NCBI GenBank assembly: GCA_963575745.1
Contig: CAUYUJ010018310.1
Location: forward strand, 115,001-179,000
From: Prorocentrum cordatum
Taxonomy: Eukaryota; Sar; Dinophyceae; Prorocentrales; Prorocentraceae
DNA: 64,000 bases
Direction of reading: 5' to 3'
Shown here: in pieces, positions 10,740-20,513 of the stretch
How positions within the stretch are numbered: the first letter of the stretch is position 1
Layout of the letters: each line of letters begins with the position of its first letter
The notes under the pieces: generated by a model
The model's input: the letters and a program-made list of their open reading frames with translations, nothing else
Told to the model about the DNA's origin: nothing
Databases searched by the model: none
Made by a program: the position numbers and the translations under genes

Positions 10740-11356
10740 TCCTTTGCCTCTTCTTGCGCTCCCTCATCCTGGGTTTCTTCTCTTTTTCCCTGCTTCCTCT
10801 CCCGCTCCCCTCTTCCTCCCCGTTCTTTGCCTACTTCCCGCGTGCCATCGCCCCTTCCTCTTTTCTCCTCTCCTCCCTGGCTCTTCTATCCGCCACCTCC
10901 CTCCTCTTCCTCGTCCTCCTTCACCTCCTCCCCCCCCCGCTTCGTTCTTGTATTGCTCCTCCTCCTTCTCCATCTTTTTCCGTCTTCCGTCTTCCCCCGT
11001 TCTTTCTCGTCTTCACCTTTCCTTTCCTCTTCGCTCCATTTCCTCCTCCTCCTCCTCCGTTCTTGTTTTGTTCCTCCTGTGTCAGTCCTTCTCCGTTTTC
11101 CGTGCTTTGCCATTTCACGCGGGTTATCACGTTCCTTCTCTTCCTCATATTTCTTTTCTTCTTCGCTCCGCTTCCTCCTTCTCCTCCTCCTCCTCCTCGG
11201 TCGTTGTCTTGTTCCTCGTCCTTCTCTATCCTTCTCCGTCTCCCGTCTTCCCCCCATTCTTTCCCTCGCGTTGTCACGTTCCTCCTCTTCCTCTTGTTTC
11301 TTTTCCGCTTCGCTCCCTCCTTTTCACTCTTCCGTCTTCCCCCACTCTTTCTCGCG
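10740..11356 (+). repeat. Pyrimidine-rich tract with ~130-145 bp tandem units
   Basis: Almost all C/T on the + strand. At least three imperfect units are recognisable by CTTCGCTCC (near 11032, 11161, 11308), by CGTTCTTG-like words upstream and by a CCGTCTTCCCCC block. The long open frames that cross it reflect the lack of stops in CT-rich triplets. Confidence 0.8.
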
Positions 11357-11515
11357 CAGGAGGACGAGGAGGAGGAGGAGGACGAGGAGGAGAACGAGGA
11401 GGAGGAGGAGGTGGGGAGGTGGAGAAGGAGGAGAAGGAGGAGGAGGACGACACAGATGATGCTAAGGAGGAAGAGGAAAAGGAGGATGCGGAGGAGGATG
11501 AAGATTTAGGAGTGA
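11357..11515 (+). repeat. GAG/GGA polypurine tract
   Basis: Starts exactly where the pyrimidine tract ends (...TTTCTCGCGCAGGAGGACGA), giving an abrupt strand switch from C/T to G/A. Confidence 0.85.
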
Positions 11516-11564
11516 AGAGCTAGCATCGAGGAGCGAGGGGTGTGGAAGGAGGAATGGGGAATGA

Positions 11565-11692
11565 GGAACGATGATGCTGCTGCTGCTGATGCGGATGCTG
11601 ATGCTGATGCTGATGCTGATGATGATGATGCTGCTGATGCTGATGCTGATGCTGATGCTGATGATGCTGATGGTGATGATGATGATGATGCT

Positions 11693-11723
<31 letters not shown>

Positions 11724-11800
11724 AGGAGGAGGAGGAGGAGGAGGAGGTGGAGGAGCAGGACGAGACGGACCAGGAGGACGAGGATGAGCAGCGTACGTAA
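11565..11800 (+). repeat. GATGCT/GAT triplet array followed by GAG
   Basis: (GATGCT)n and (GAT)n, then a GAGGAG run to about 11760 and a degenerate end. This is a small version of the large 35-48 kb arrays. Confidence 0.85.
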
Positions 11801-12445
11801 ATCCAATCTTCACCAACGACATGCAATAAACCTCCCTCCAAGTTCCCTCTTTGTAGACCCCATACACAGGTTCATGATCATTGAGGGAAGTGCCCAGTTG
11901 GAATGCAACCGTTCGAAAACCTGGCGCTGTGCCAGGGCAGCTTTCCTGGGACTTCAACGCCGCGAATCACCAATACTGTTGCGTCTTGACGGTCCTGAAC
12001 CGTGCCAGAATATCATTCCTGGGACTTCGACGCAGTGAATCAACGTGACTATTGCGCCCTGACGTTCCGACATCGCCCCAAAACACCATTTCTATGAGTT
12101 ACCAATGAGAATCGTTGACGCTCGTGCGAACTTTTGGGATTAATGTGCGCGGTGCGCAGGCGAGGGCCGCATTTTGAAATCGGTCCGCCCTTCATCCGTG
12201 AAACTGTTGCAACTTTTAAAGACGAATGTGAGCTGCGCTAAATCGCGGGCTACATTTTGAAAGCCACCCGCGCTGCATCCATGAATCCCTTGACATTGTC
12301 AAGAAGACTGTGCGCGGCGCTAAGGCGAGAGCTACATTTTGAAAGCGGCCCGCGCTCCATCCGTGAGATTGTTGCATTTTTTACAGACGAGTGGGCGGCG
12401 CGAAGGGGAGGGCCACACTTGTATACCTCCCGCCCTCCATCCGTG
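11800..12445 (-). repeat. Right arm of the inverted duplication with R2 repeats
   Basis: The reverse complement matches 1094-1840: the unique block is at about 11800-12110, then three to four R2 repeats at 12130-12440 (GAGRGCYACATTTTGAAA...CCATCCGTGARACTGTTGCA). The minus-strand frame includes DHEPVYGVYKEGTWREVY, which may preserve ancestral coding sequence but is not recognised. The spacing between arms is about 10 kb. Confidence 0.65.
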
Positions 12446-12689
12446 GAGCTAATCTTCAGGATCGTAAATGATGAGGATGTCTCAGGCGAAACGCCTGGCC
12501 GCGGCCCGCTCTTTCGACCGGCCTCGGGGTGCGACATGGAGGAGTTATCTACCAGGAGGAGGGATGGAAGGGGGACGAAGAGGCACTATCGCGAGACGTG
12601 GCGTGGCTGGCGTGGTGGCGAGACGGAGTTCCGCCCCCCCCCCCCGCCCGAAGCAGGGCTTTCGGGGCGTTTGGCGAGGGAGTGAACGA

Positions 12690-12905
12690 AAGAGGAGGAG
12701 GAGGAGGAGGAGGAGGAGGAGCAGGAGGAGCAGGAGGAGCAGGAGGAGGAGCAGGAGGATGATAGTGGAGGAGGAGGGAGGAGGAGGAGGAGGAGGAGGA
12801 GGAGGAAGAAGAGGAGGAGGAGGAGGGGGGGAGGAGGAGGGGGAGCAGGAGGAGGAGGAGGAGGAGGAGGAGGAAGAGGAGGAGGAGGAGGGGGAGCGGG
12901 ATGAT
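12690..12905 (+). repeat. GGA polypurine tract
   Basis: About 215 bp of GGA/GAG/AGG with short interruptions. 12445-12690 upstream is GC-rich with no recognised gene. Confidence 0.9.
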
Positions 12906-13024
12906 GGAATTGTTTGCAGGATATTTGTTGTCTTTCCTGTTGTCACGGTCTCAATTTGTTGAATCCCCCGCGAGCGAACCAGGAGGAGTGGGTGTATTGC
13001 CCAAGTGCAGACACATGCAGGCGA

Positions 13025-13101
13025 ATGAGGAGAATCGGGAGGACAGGAACGAGTAGATGAGACCCTCATCTGCTCGTTCCTGACCTCCCGATGCTCCTCA
13101 T
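13025..13101. repeat. Strong hairpin: 37-bp stem, 3-nt loop
   Basis: The left arm 13025-13061 and right arm 13065-13101 are reverse complements at 34 of 37 positions, separated by ACC. The arm begins ATGAGGAG and contains AGGAACGAG. Confidence 0.85.
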
Positions 13102-13104
13102 CAG

Positions 13105-13645
13105 GAGGATGCGATCGTCCAGACTTGTCGAGGACAATGCCTTATTGCTTAACGGTGGTATGCCGAGGCTCGCTGGAGTCCAAGGGGCCCAGACCCCCGA
13201 CGTCGTGACTTTTTCACAACGTCGACCCCAAGAGGTGACCGCTATCCACGGGACCGGTTTTTCATCCCGAGTTGCTTTTTCACGGTCCCGAGGCCGGGTG
13301 AGGGCCTCGGGAGGCCGAAAACAACGAGACACTTCTCGTCGTGCTTTTCTTTCTCACAACGCGAGGGAGCCCTGGGACCTCGTACGGGGATCATCCACCC
13401 ACCTGCGCATCCAGCCAGCCCAGGCGTGGAGAACGACTTCGACTTCGACTTCTGACGGCGGGCTGCCCTGGCAGTCGTCTTCCCCGGCGTGCCCCCCCCC
13501 TCGCCTCCGGAGGGGGCCTGCTGCCCTCCCCCCACCGAGTGTGCCCCACTGCTCGCAGAGTGCCTGCTCGCAGATGGCCGAGGAGCACACGGTTGCCTCG
13601 ATGTGGTGGATCGCCAATTCCCCCGCGGCGAACCCAGGCAGGCCA
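13105..13645. other. GC-rich stretch with small palindromes, no gene
   Basis: Holds short inverted words such as GACGTCGTGAC-TTTTT-CACAACGTCG near 13200 and GCCTCGGGAGGC near 13310. Overlapping frames on both strands show no domain. Confidence 0.4.
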
Positions 13646-13649
13646 CTTT

Positions 13650-13860
13650 CGCAAGCCTAGAGATTGACACCAACACCAATGTCGGCGGTGTGCCTCCACC
13701 GAGGGAAGAAAATCCCGATCTCGGTGATGGTGGTAATATTCTGGCTTCCAAGGTGACCGAACTACTGCCACCAATACCGAAATCTAGGATCATCTTCACC
13801 CTGTGGAGGCAAACCCCTGTGTTGGTGTTGGTGCCCACTTCCAGGCCTCCAACACTTGCG
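13650..13860. mobile_element. Foldback (MITE-like) element, 211 bp
   Basis: The ends are CGCAAG and CTTGCG. Inward, the left GACACCAACACCAA pairs with TTGGTGTTGGTG, GTGCCTCCAC with GTGGAGGCAAA, and GAAGAAAATC...CGGTGATGGTGG with an imperfect partner at 13760-13800. The whole segment can fold on itself around about 13750. It encodes no protein. Confidence 0.65.
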
Positions 13861-13869
13861 AGCAGTTCC

Positions 13870-14160
13870 CTGTGCGAGCAGGGGGACGCGCTCACTGCAC
13901 CGCACGGCCCCCCGCGCGGAGACTCGGGCGTGCTGCACGCGCCGACGGCTCGCCTCGGAGCCCCGTGGCCCCGGCGTCGCCCGCCTCCAGGAGGGGGGGC
14001 CTTGCTGCTCTCCCGTGCGGCCCCTCGCGCGGGAGACAGGACGTGCCGTACGTCGACGGTTCGCCTCGGCACGCGTGCCCCAGATGCGGGTGCTCCACCA
14101 GCGACGGGATCCTCCCCTCCCCCTCTCCACGATAGGCCGATGTTCCACCACCGCCGCGGG
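13870..14160. other. GC-rich stretch with direct repeats, no gene
   Basis: Two related blocks (about 13895-13965 and 14010-14075) share CGCGCGG/GAGA...GACG...CGTGCYG...CGACGGYTCGCCTCGG. No domain is seen. Confidence 0.4.
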
Positions 14161-14162
14161 AG

Positions 14163-14227
14163 AGGGAGGAGGAGGAGGAGGAGGAGGAGGAGGAGGAGGA
14201 GGAGGAGGAGGAGGAGGAGGAGGAGGA
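14163..14227 (+). repeat. (GGA)n microsatellite
   Basis: About 21 uninterrupted GGA/GAG triplets. Confidence 0.95.
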
Positions 14228-14409
14228 CCTCCCCATCCTGCCTTCTCCCCCGTCCTACATATGGTAGCGGTGGTGGTGGAAAGTTGACCCATCACTCCAC
14301 CTTCGTACCCCGCAGACACATCGCAGCGCGAGGGAGCACGCCCTGCGACGGTTCGCCTCGGAACGTGTGCCCCTGATCCAGGTTCGGCGGCGAGCGAGGG
14401 GGGGGGGAC

Positions 14410-14570
14410 GTGAGAAGGAGAAGGCCTTCTCAGAAGGCGGCGGGACTTCTCAGAAGCCCTCGCGCCTTCAGAGAAGTGTTCTGTGTCCTCTAGGAAGGCT
14501 CAGGCAACTTCTCAGAAAGCAGGGGGACCTCCGAGCATTCCGAGAAGGCCCGCCCCTTCTCACTCCCCCC
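14410..14570. repeat. Cluster of TTCTCAGAA palindromic words
   Basis: CTTCTCAGAAGG-like words recur at about 14438, 14455 and 14510, with variants between. The TTC-to-GAA spacing is 3, not the 2 of a heat-shock element, so I call it only a short palindromic repeat cluster. Confidence 0.5.
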
Positions 14571-14574
14571 CGGG

Positions 14575-15175
14575 CTCGCCGCCTACAGGTACCCCATCAG
14601 CGATATAAGCTTCCTCTCCCCCTCCACCCTCGTACCCCGCGAGCACACTGCAGCGCGAAGACACTTTGCGATACAGTGCATTGCGTTGCGCTGCATTCCG
14701 AGGCAAGGCAATTCGGGTAAGTTCAAGGCAAAACCAGAACAAGGCGAATCAAAGCAACGCGAGCCATGACAAACAGTACATATCCGCAAAGCTCATCATA
14801 GCGAAACACAGCGCCCCAGGGACAGCAAGTCAATGCCATTCCAAACGATGCATGTATAATGCTTTGCTTTGCGCATCCCGTCGTCAGCATTACATGTAGC
14901 GTGTCCCGCGCTATCAATGGCAGAAACGAATCCTTACTTGCGGTCGCGCCGTGATCATTCTGGGGCATGGGGAGCACGTCCACGGGAGAAAGAGCCAAGC
15001 ACGTGGGTGGGCAATTTAGTAACCTCGTCGGTCCACGTCGAATGGAACTCGCTAGTCTGGGTGGGCCACCCTGCAGTTGGGCTGAGACGGCAGGAAAGGT
15101 ACACGGTTGGAATCCTCAGCATTGCGCAGTATGTAGTTCCCCAGTCAGGCGTTGCTTAATGGTTTTTAATTCCTT
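14575..15175. other. No recognised gene
   Basis: Includes GCATTGCGTTGCGCTGCATT-like words near 14680 (similar short words recur near 30330) but otherwise unique sequence. No open frame longer than about 90 codons and no domain seen. Confidence 0.4.
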
Positions 15176-15177
15176 GG

Positions 15178-15800
15178 TAACGGAAAACTCCCCAAGACGG
15201 CCCAAGAGGCTTCCAAAAACGACCAAGACGTCCTAAAGACGGCCCAACAGAGGTTCGAGAGGACTCCACGCTGGCCCAACACCATTCCAGCATAGCTCAA
15301 GACCGGCAAAGAGCGTTCGAAGATGGCCTCAAGAGGCTTCAAGACGGTCCCAGGGGGCCCAAGACGGCCAAAGAGGGCCCAAGAGGCCTTCAAGAGTACC
15401 CCCCAGAGGGCCTCAGGATGCCGACGACATTTATCTCGAATATGTTCTTGTCGTTTTTCGGGGTCCAGGTTTGTCGAGCTTCCGACCGCCCAACACGGTC
15501 AAACAGGCCCGACAGATCGCCCCAAGACGGCCTATGAGGCCCCAAAGAGGGCTCCAAGACGGCCCAAGAAAGCCACAACGTCCCAAGAGGGTCAAGAGGG
15601 ATTCAGAGGGGCCCTCGAGACTCCCAAGAGAGTCCCAAGAGGGCAGTTGGAGGCCCCAAGACGGCCGAACAGGGCCCCAAGACGGCCAGTACCCCCCAGG
15701 AAAGCCCAAGAGGCACCGGGGACGGCCCAAGAGCCAAGGGAGCGGACCCCGCAGACGGCTTGAGGGGGCAGAAGCACTCCCCAACCAGTGCTGGCACCTG
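15178..15800 (-). repeat. CCAAGACGGCCC minisatellite
   Basis: Degenerate ~13 bp and longer units of CCAAGACGGCCCAAGAGG, interrupted at about 15410-15490 by non-repeat sequence. The same motif in this orientation forms 28560-28830, and the reverse complement (CTTGGGCCGTCTTGGGG) forms 28.93-29.74 kb. Confidence 0.85.
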
Positions 15801-15827
15801 GGGGTTCGGGCTTCTGTTCTAGAGAAC

Positions 15828-16045
15828 TGGGCCGATGTGGCGGTCTGGCGGCCAGGTTGTCGCCGTCGCCGCCCCGTCGCCGCCTCGTCGCCGCCCGTCC
15901 TCTGGGCCAGTGTGGCGGTTTGGCGGCTATGTTGGCGCCGTCGCCAGCCAGTCGCCGCCTCGTCGCCGTCGTTTGGGCCAGTGTGGCGGTCTGGTGGCTT
16001 CGTTGGCGCCGTCGCCGCCTCGTCGCCGCCTAGTCGCATAAGTGC
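15828..16045 (+). repeat. GC-rich ~65-bp tandem repeat
   Basis: Three to four copies of GGCCAGTGTGGCGGTCTGGCGG followed by CGCCGTCGCCGCCTCGTCGCC. The same family is inverted at 63615-63950. Confidence 0.8.
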
Positions 16046-16199
16046 ACCACATCTATTCTCCTTTCTAAAAGATTCTATAGGCTGACGCCACATCCGCCGA
16101 CCCCTCATCTTGGCGGTCTTGCCGGTTCGCTTGAATCGGGCTGGGGAGTCGTGTAGGGGTCCATAATGACCTCTCTTGGGGCCATGTGGAATCCGCGGT

Positions 16200-16263
16200 G
16201 ATCGTTAATAGATTCTCCCCCCCTCCCCCCCCCGGACTTATCGGTTCCCCCTGGGATGGTATG

Positions 16264-16300
<37 letters not shown>

Positions 16301-16939
16301 TCTGCACACTCGTCCATCCTAAATATGAAATCATAGCATCCCAGCCAAGCCGGGTTCCCCCCCCCTGAGGTTCCTTGTAAAGAACACTATGCGGTGACAT
16401 TTTTTGCTCTAGCATAAGACTTTTTCGCGAATCCTTTGCAAAAAATGAGACGAAGTGCACACGCGCGCGTCGTCGCGCGCGCATGCCGAAATCCTTCAAA
16501 AACCTTCGGTTCCGGAGAGATTTCAAAATTGAATTTCCAAAAAACATACAGAAACACAGGGTTTCGCAACACTGATGTGTTAAAACAGCTTACGCGCGAG
16601 TTCTTGCGAAATCTTAAGCAAACCATAGGTTTTTCAAGATTTTCACACAAAATGCTACCCGGCGGGCTTCGCGCCCGCATGTCGAAATCTGTCGAACGCC
16701 CTTGCGCGTGTGCCGTCGCGAGAATCCTCTGCAAAAAATGGGACGAAGTGCAGACGCGCGCGAAGTCCCGCGCGTATGCCGAAATCCTTCAAAAACCCTC
16801 GGTTTCGGAAGGATTCCAAAATCGTGTGTCCAAAAAACCTACAAAAACACAAGGTTTCGCAACACGGGTTTTCAACAAAAGCGTGCGCTCGCGCTCTTGC
16901 GTCGTCGTCGTCGTCGTCGTCGTCGTCCTCCCTCCTCCC

Positions 16940-16971
<32 letters not shown>

Positions 16972-17102
16972 TGTCTTTCCTCGTCGTCGTCGTCGTCGTC
17001 GTCGTCGTCTTGGCGGCGTCGTCGCTTCCGTCGTCGTTGTCGCCGTGGTCGTCCTTCCTCCCTCGTCGTCTTCGTCGGCGTCTCGTCGTTGTCCCTCCTA
17101 TT

Positions 17103-17136
<34 letters not shown>

Positions 17137-17720
17137 GGTCTTCACTCCTCCCTCGTCGTTATCCTCCTCCCTCGTCGTCGTCGTCGTCCGTCGTCGGCGT
17201 CTCGTCGTCGTCCCTCCTATTTCGTCGCCGTCGTCGTCGTCTTCGTCGTCGTTGTCGTCGTCGTCGTCGTCGTCTTCCCTCCTCCCTCGTCGTTGTCGTC
17301 GTCGGCGTCGCCGTCCTTCCTCCTTCTTCGTCGTTCGCGTCGTCGCCGTCTTCCCTCCTCCATCGTCGTTGTCGTCGTTGTCGCCGTCGTCGTTTTTTCT
17401 CCTCCCTCGTCGTCGTCTCGTTGGCGACGTCGTCGTCGTCTTCGTCGTCGTCGTCGGCGTCGACGTCGACGTCGGCGGTGTCGTCGTAGTCGGTGTCTGC
17501 GGCGCCGTCGTCGTCGTTGTCGCTGTCGTCGTCGGCGTCGGTGTCGTGGCCAAGTGCCATGTGGTACCTACCGTCACGGTCTTGTCTTAAGAAGTCTTGC
17601 GACCAAGTTGCGGGTGGGAGGGTGGGATGCTTGCACGAGCAGTAGAGAGGACAGCTTCAAGACGGTCAAAGTGAATTCTCCTTTCTAAGAGAGTAATAGA
17701 TTCTACCCCCCCCCGGACTT
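16200..17720 (+). repeat. CGT unit, copy A (~1.5 kb)
   Basis: Order: C-rich run and GGACTTATCGGTTCCCCCTG; (AT)n at 16261-16296 flanked by the inverted words TGGGATGGTATGATTTCATA and TATGAAATCATAGCATCCCA; two ~290-bp related subunits (about 16425 and 16715), each with AAAAATGRGACGAAGTGCA, a GCGCGC palindrome and GCCGAAATCCTTCAAAAACC; a CGT triplet core; and a closing block CCAAGTGCCATGTGGTACC...TGCGGGTGGGAGGGTGGGA. No protein is recognised. It could be a non-autonomous element or a long satellite. Confidence 0.8.
16900..17546 (+). repeat. CGT triplet core of unit A
   Basis: (GTC)n interrupted by CCTCCCTCCTCCCTCGTC, CTTGGCGTCGTCGCTTCC and TCCTATTTCGTCG blocks. The order of interruptions is almost the same as in copies C (27288-27946) and D (56632-57312, inverted). 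The open frames encode only Arg/Ser/Val runs. Confidence 0.9.
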
Positions 17721-18492
17721 ATCGCTTCCCCCGCGCGTGCTGTAAATCACATATGATTCTGACCACATAACCATCCTAAACATGAACTCATACCATCCCA
17801 GCCAAGCCGGTATCCCCCCCCCTGCGGTTCCTTGTCAAATAACTCTATGCGGGGACATTTTTCTTTCTAACATAACACTTTTTCACGAATCCCGGTCAAA
17901 TAGTACCATGCGGGACATATTCGCGCGCGTAAGACGAAATCCTTCCAAAACCTCAGTGTTCGTAGCGATTTTAACATAAAAACATCAAACACCCAATGGT
18001 TTTTCAAAACAAAAGTTTCAAATATTCACCCCGCGCGCTCTTGCGGATTCCTAGGGAACCCACTACTTTTTCAACATTTCTGTCAAAAGGGCTCTTGCGA
18101 GCAACTTTTTCCTGCGCTTCGAACTTCTTCAACAACGGCTGCGCGCCTGCCAGGGGCATAATCCTTGTCAAATCATGCCATGCGGGACACATTCGTTTTT
18201 TCTTCGCGCGCGCGCCGAAATCTTCAAAAACCATTGGGTTTCTTGAGCATTTCAGCACTGCGTATCATAAAGGCCGATGGCCGGCGGCGACCTGAACCAG
18301 GTCAGCCTCGAACGAACTCTGGTGCCGGAGAGCGGGGGCCGCTCGAGATTCAACGCGCCGCGTCGACGGCAGGGAGGTTCGCGCCGCGTCGACGCGGCGG
18401 CTACCCCACTGCAGTTTCAAGGTTGAACGATCCCAGGGTCCCGAAGTCGGCCGATACCGAGCGATGTGCGCAAGACGACGACGACCACGACA

Positions 18493-18527
<35 letters not shown>

Positions 18528-18534
18528 CGGGGAA

Positions 18535-18566
<32 letters not shown>

Positions 18567-18780
18567 CTTCGGCGACGGCGTCGACGACGACGACGATGAC
18601 GACGACGACGTCGGCGTCAGGTACTCGCTAGGAAGCTTCGCTGGGTACTTGCAGCCACGGTCTGGTGAGTTTTGCTGACCAAGTTGCGGGTGGGAGGGTG
18701 GGATGTTTGCTCGAGCAATGGAGAAGACACCTTCAAGTTCAGCAAATTAATTGCACCTCGTAGATGTCACCACATACATT
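17720..18780 (+). repeat. Rearranged partial CGT unit
   Basis: Starts as a variant unit (ACTTATCGCTTCCCCCGCGCG..., CATGAACTCATACCATCCC, GCGGGGACATTTT). Two or three diverged subunit fragments follow at 17890-18260, then GC-rich sequence, a GAC array of opposite polarity (18470-18622) and the normal closing block ACCAAGTTGCGGGTGGGAG at 18678. Confidence 0.65.
18470..18622 (-). repeat. GAC triplet array, reversed polarity
   Basis: (GAC)n on the + strand, whereas the cores of neighbouring units A-C read (GTC)n on this strand. This indicates an inversion or an independent expansion inside the partial unit. Confidence 0.85.
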
Positions 18781-18819
18781 GGACAACATATATTCTCCTT
18801 TCTTTCTCCGTTCTAAAAG

Positions 18820-19530
18820 ACTAATAGATTCTACCCCCCTCCCCCCCCCCCGGACTTCCCCCTCCCCCCCCGGACTTATCGGTTCCCCCTGGGATAGTAT
18901 GATTTCACATATATATATATATATATATATATTCTGCACACTCGTCCATCCTAAATATGAAATCACAGCATCCCAGCCAACCCGGATTCCCCCCCTGAGG
19001 TTCCCTGGTAAAAAACACTATGCGGTGACATTTGTGGCTCTCACATAAGACTTTTTCGCGAATCCCTTGCAAAAAATGAAACGAAGTGCACACGCGCGCG
19101 TCGTCGCGCGCTCATGCCGAAATCCTTCAAAAACCTTCGATGCGGGAAGGATTTCGCAATCGAGTTTCCAAAAAACATACAGAAACGCAGGGTTTCGCAA
19201 CACAGAGTTGCTAAACAAACTTCCGCGAAAGTTCTCCCGAAATCTTAAGAACACCATAGGTTTTTCAAGATTTTCACAAAATGCTACCAAACGGGCTTCG
19301 CGCGCGCTCATGTCGAAATCTGTAGAACGCCCTTGCGCGTGTGCCGTCGCGAGAATCCCCTGCAAAAAATTGGACGAACTGCAGACGCGCGCGTCGTTTC
19401 GCGCGTATGCCGAAAACCTTCAAAACCCTTCGGTTTCGGAAGGATTTCAAAATCGTTTGCCAAAAAACCGTACAACAACACAAGGTTTCGCAACACGGAT
19501 TTTCAACAAAAGCGTGCGCGCGCGCTCTTG

Positions 19531-19561
<31 letters not shown>

Positions 19562-19755
19562 CTCCCTCCTCCCGCGTCGTCGTCGTCGTCGTCGCCTACG
19601 TCGTCCTCTGTCTTTCCTCGTGTTCGTCGTCGTCGTCCTCTTTGGCGTCGTGGTCGTTTCCGTCGTCGTTGTCGCCGTGGTCGTCCTTCCTCCTCCTCCC
19701 TCGTCGTCGTCGTCGTCCGTCGTCGGCGTCTCGTCGTCGTCCTCCTATTTCGTCG

Positions 19756-19786
<31 letters not shown>

Positions 19787-20477
19787 TCTTCGTCGTCGTC
19801 GTCGTCGTCTCTTCTCCTCCCTCGTTGTCCGTCGTCGGCGTCGCCGTCCTTCCTCCTTCTTCGTCGTTCGCGTCGTTGCCGTCCTCCCTCCTCCCTCGTC
19901 GTTGTCGTCGTTGTCGCCGTCGTCGTCCTCCCTCCTTCCTCGTTGTCTTCGTTGGCGACGTCGTCGTCGTCTTCGGCGTCGTCGGCGTCGGCGTGGTTGT
20001 CGTCTTCGTCGTCGTCGACGTCGGCGGTGTCGTCGTCGCCGCCGTCGTCGTCGTCGTCGTCGTCGGCGTCGTTGACGTCGTCGTCGTCGTCGGTGTCGTC
20101 GTCATCGTCGCCGTCGGCGTCGTCATCGTCGTCGTCGTTGTCATCGTCGTCGTCGTCGGCGTCGGTGTCGTCCTCGTCGTCGGTGGTGTCGTCGTCGTCG
20201 TCGTCGTTGTCGGCGTCGTCGAGTCGTTGGAGACGTCGTCGGTGTCGTCGTAGTCGTTGTGGCGGCGTCGTCATCGTCGTTGTCGCTGTCGTCGTCGGCG
20301 TCGCTGTTGTTGCCAAGTGCCATGTGGTACCCACCGTCACGGTCTTAAGAGATTTTGCAAACCAAGTTGCGGGTGGGTGGGTGGGATGTTTGCGCGAGCA
20401 GTGGAGTGGACAACTCACTGCGAACGGAATTAACATATTAATAGATTCCCCCCCCTTCCCCCCCCCAGACTTATCGC
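18820..20477 (+). repeat. CGT unit, copy B
   Basis: Same order as copy A: C-rich run, GGACTTATCGGTTCCCCCTG, (AT)n at about 18906-18930, two GCGCGC subunits, CGT core and a closing block to 20435, then the start of the next unit (CAGACTTATCGCCTCCCCCTG), into which the LINE inserted. Confidence 0.8.
19530..20312 (+). repeat. CGT triplet core of unit B
   Basis: (GTC)n with interruptions, longer and more diverged than in copies A and C, especially from about 19960 to 20260. Confidence 0.9.
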
Positions 20478-20491
20478 CTCCCCCTGGGACC
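20478..20491 (+). repeat. Target-site duplication, 5' copy
   Basis: CTCCCCCTGGGACC, identical to 26611-26624. It lies in the opening block of a CGT unit and directly abuts the first base of the spliced leader. Confidence 0.92.
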
Positions 20492-20513
20492 TCCGTAGCC
20501 ATTTTGGCTCAAG
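20492..20513 (+). other. Genomic copy of the dinoflagellate spliced leader (DinoSL)
   Basis: The 22 bases begin TCCGTAGCCATTTTGG and end CTCAAG, a full-length match to the conserved DinoSL exon. It is not followed by GT, so it is not an SL RNA gene but a mature, already spliced leader. It is the exact 5' end of the LINE insertion, so the template RNA had been trans-spliced before reverse transcription. Confidence 0.95.

Noticed and set aside
14410-14570. Heat-shock elements
   Set aside because: TTC and GAA are separated by three bases, not two, so the nGAAnnTTCn rule is not met.
16436-17690. Long Arg/Ser/Val-rich open frames over the CGT cores (also at 26817-28185 and, on the minus strand, 56462-57562)
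   Set aside because: Triplet arrays stay open in several frames on both strands at once. Codon content simply mirrors the triplet, and no non-repeat domain is attached.
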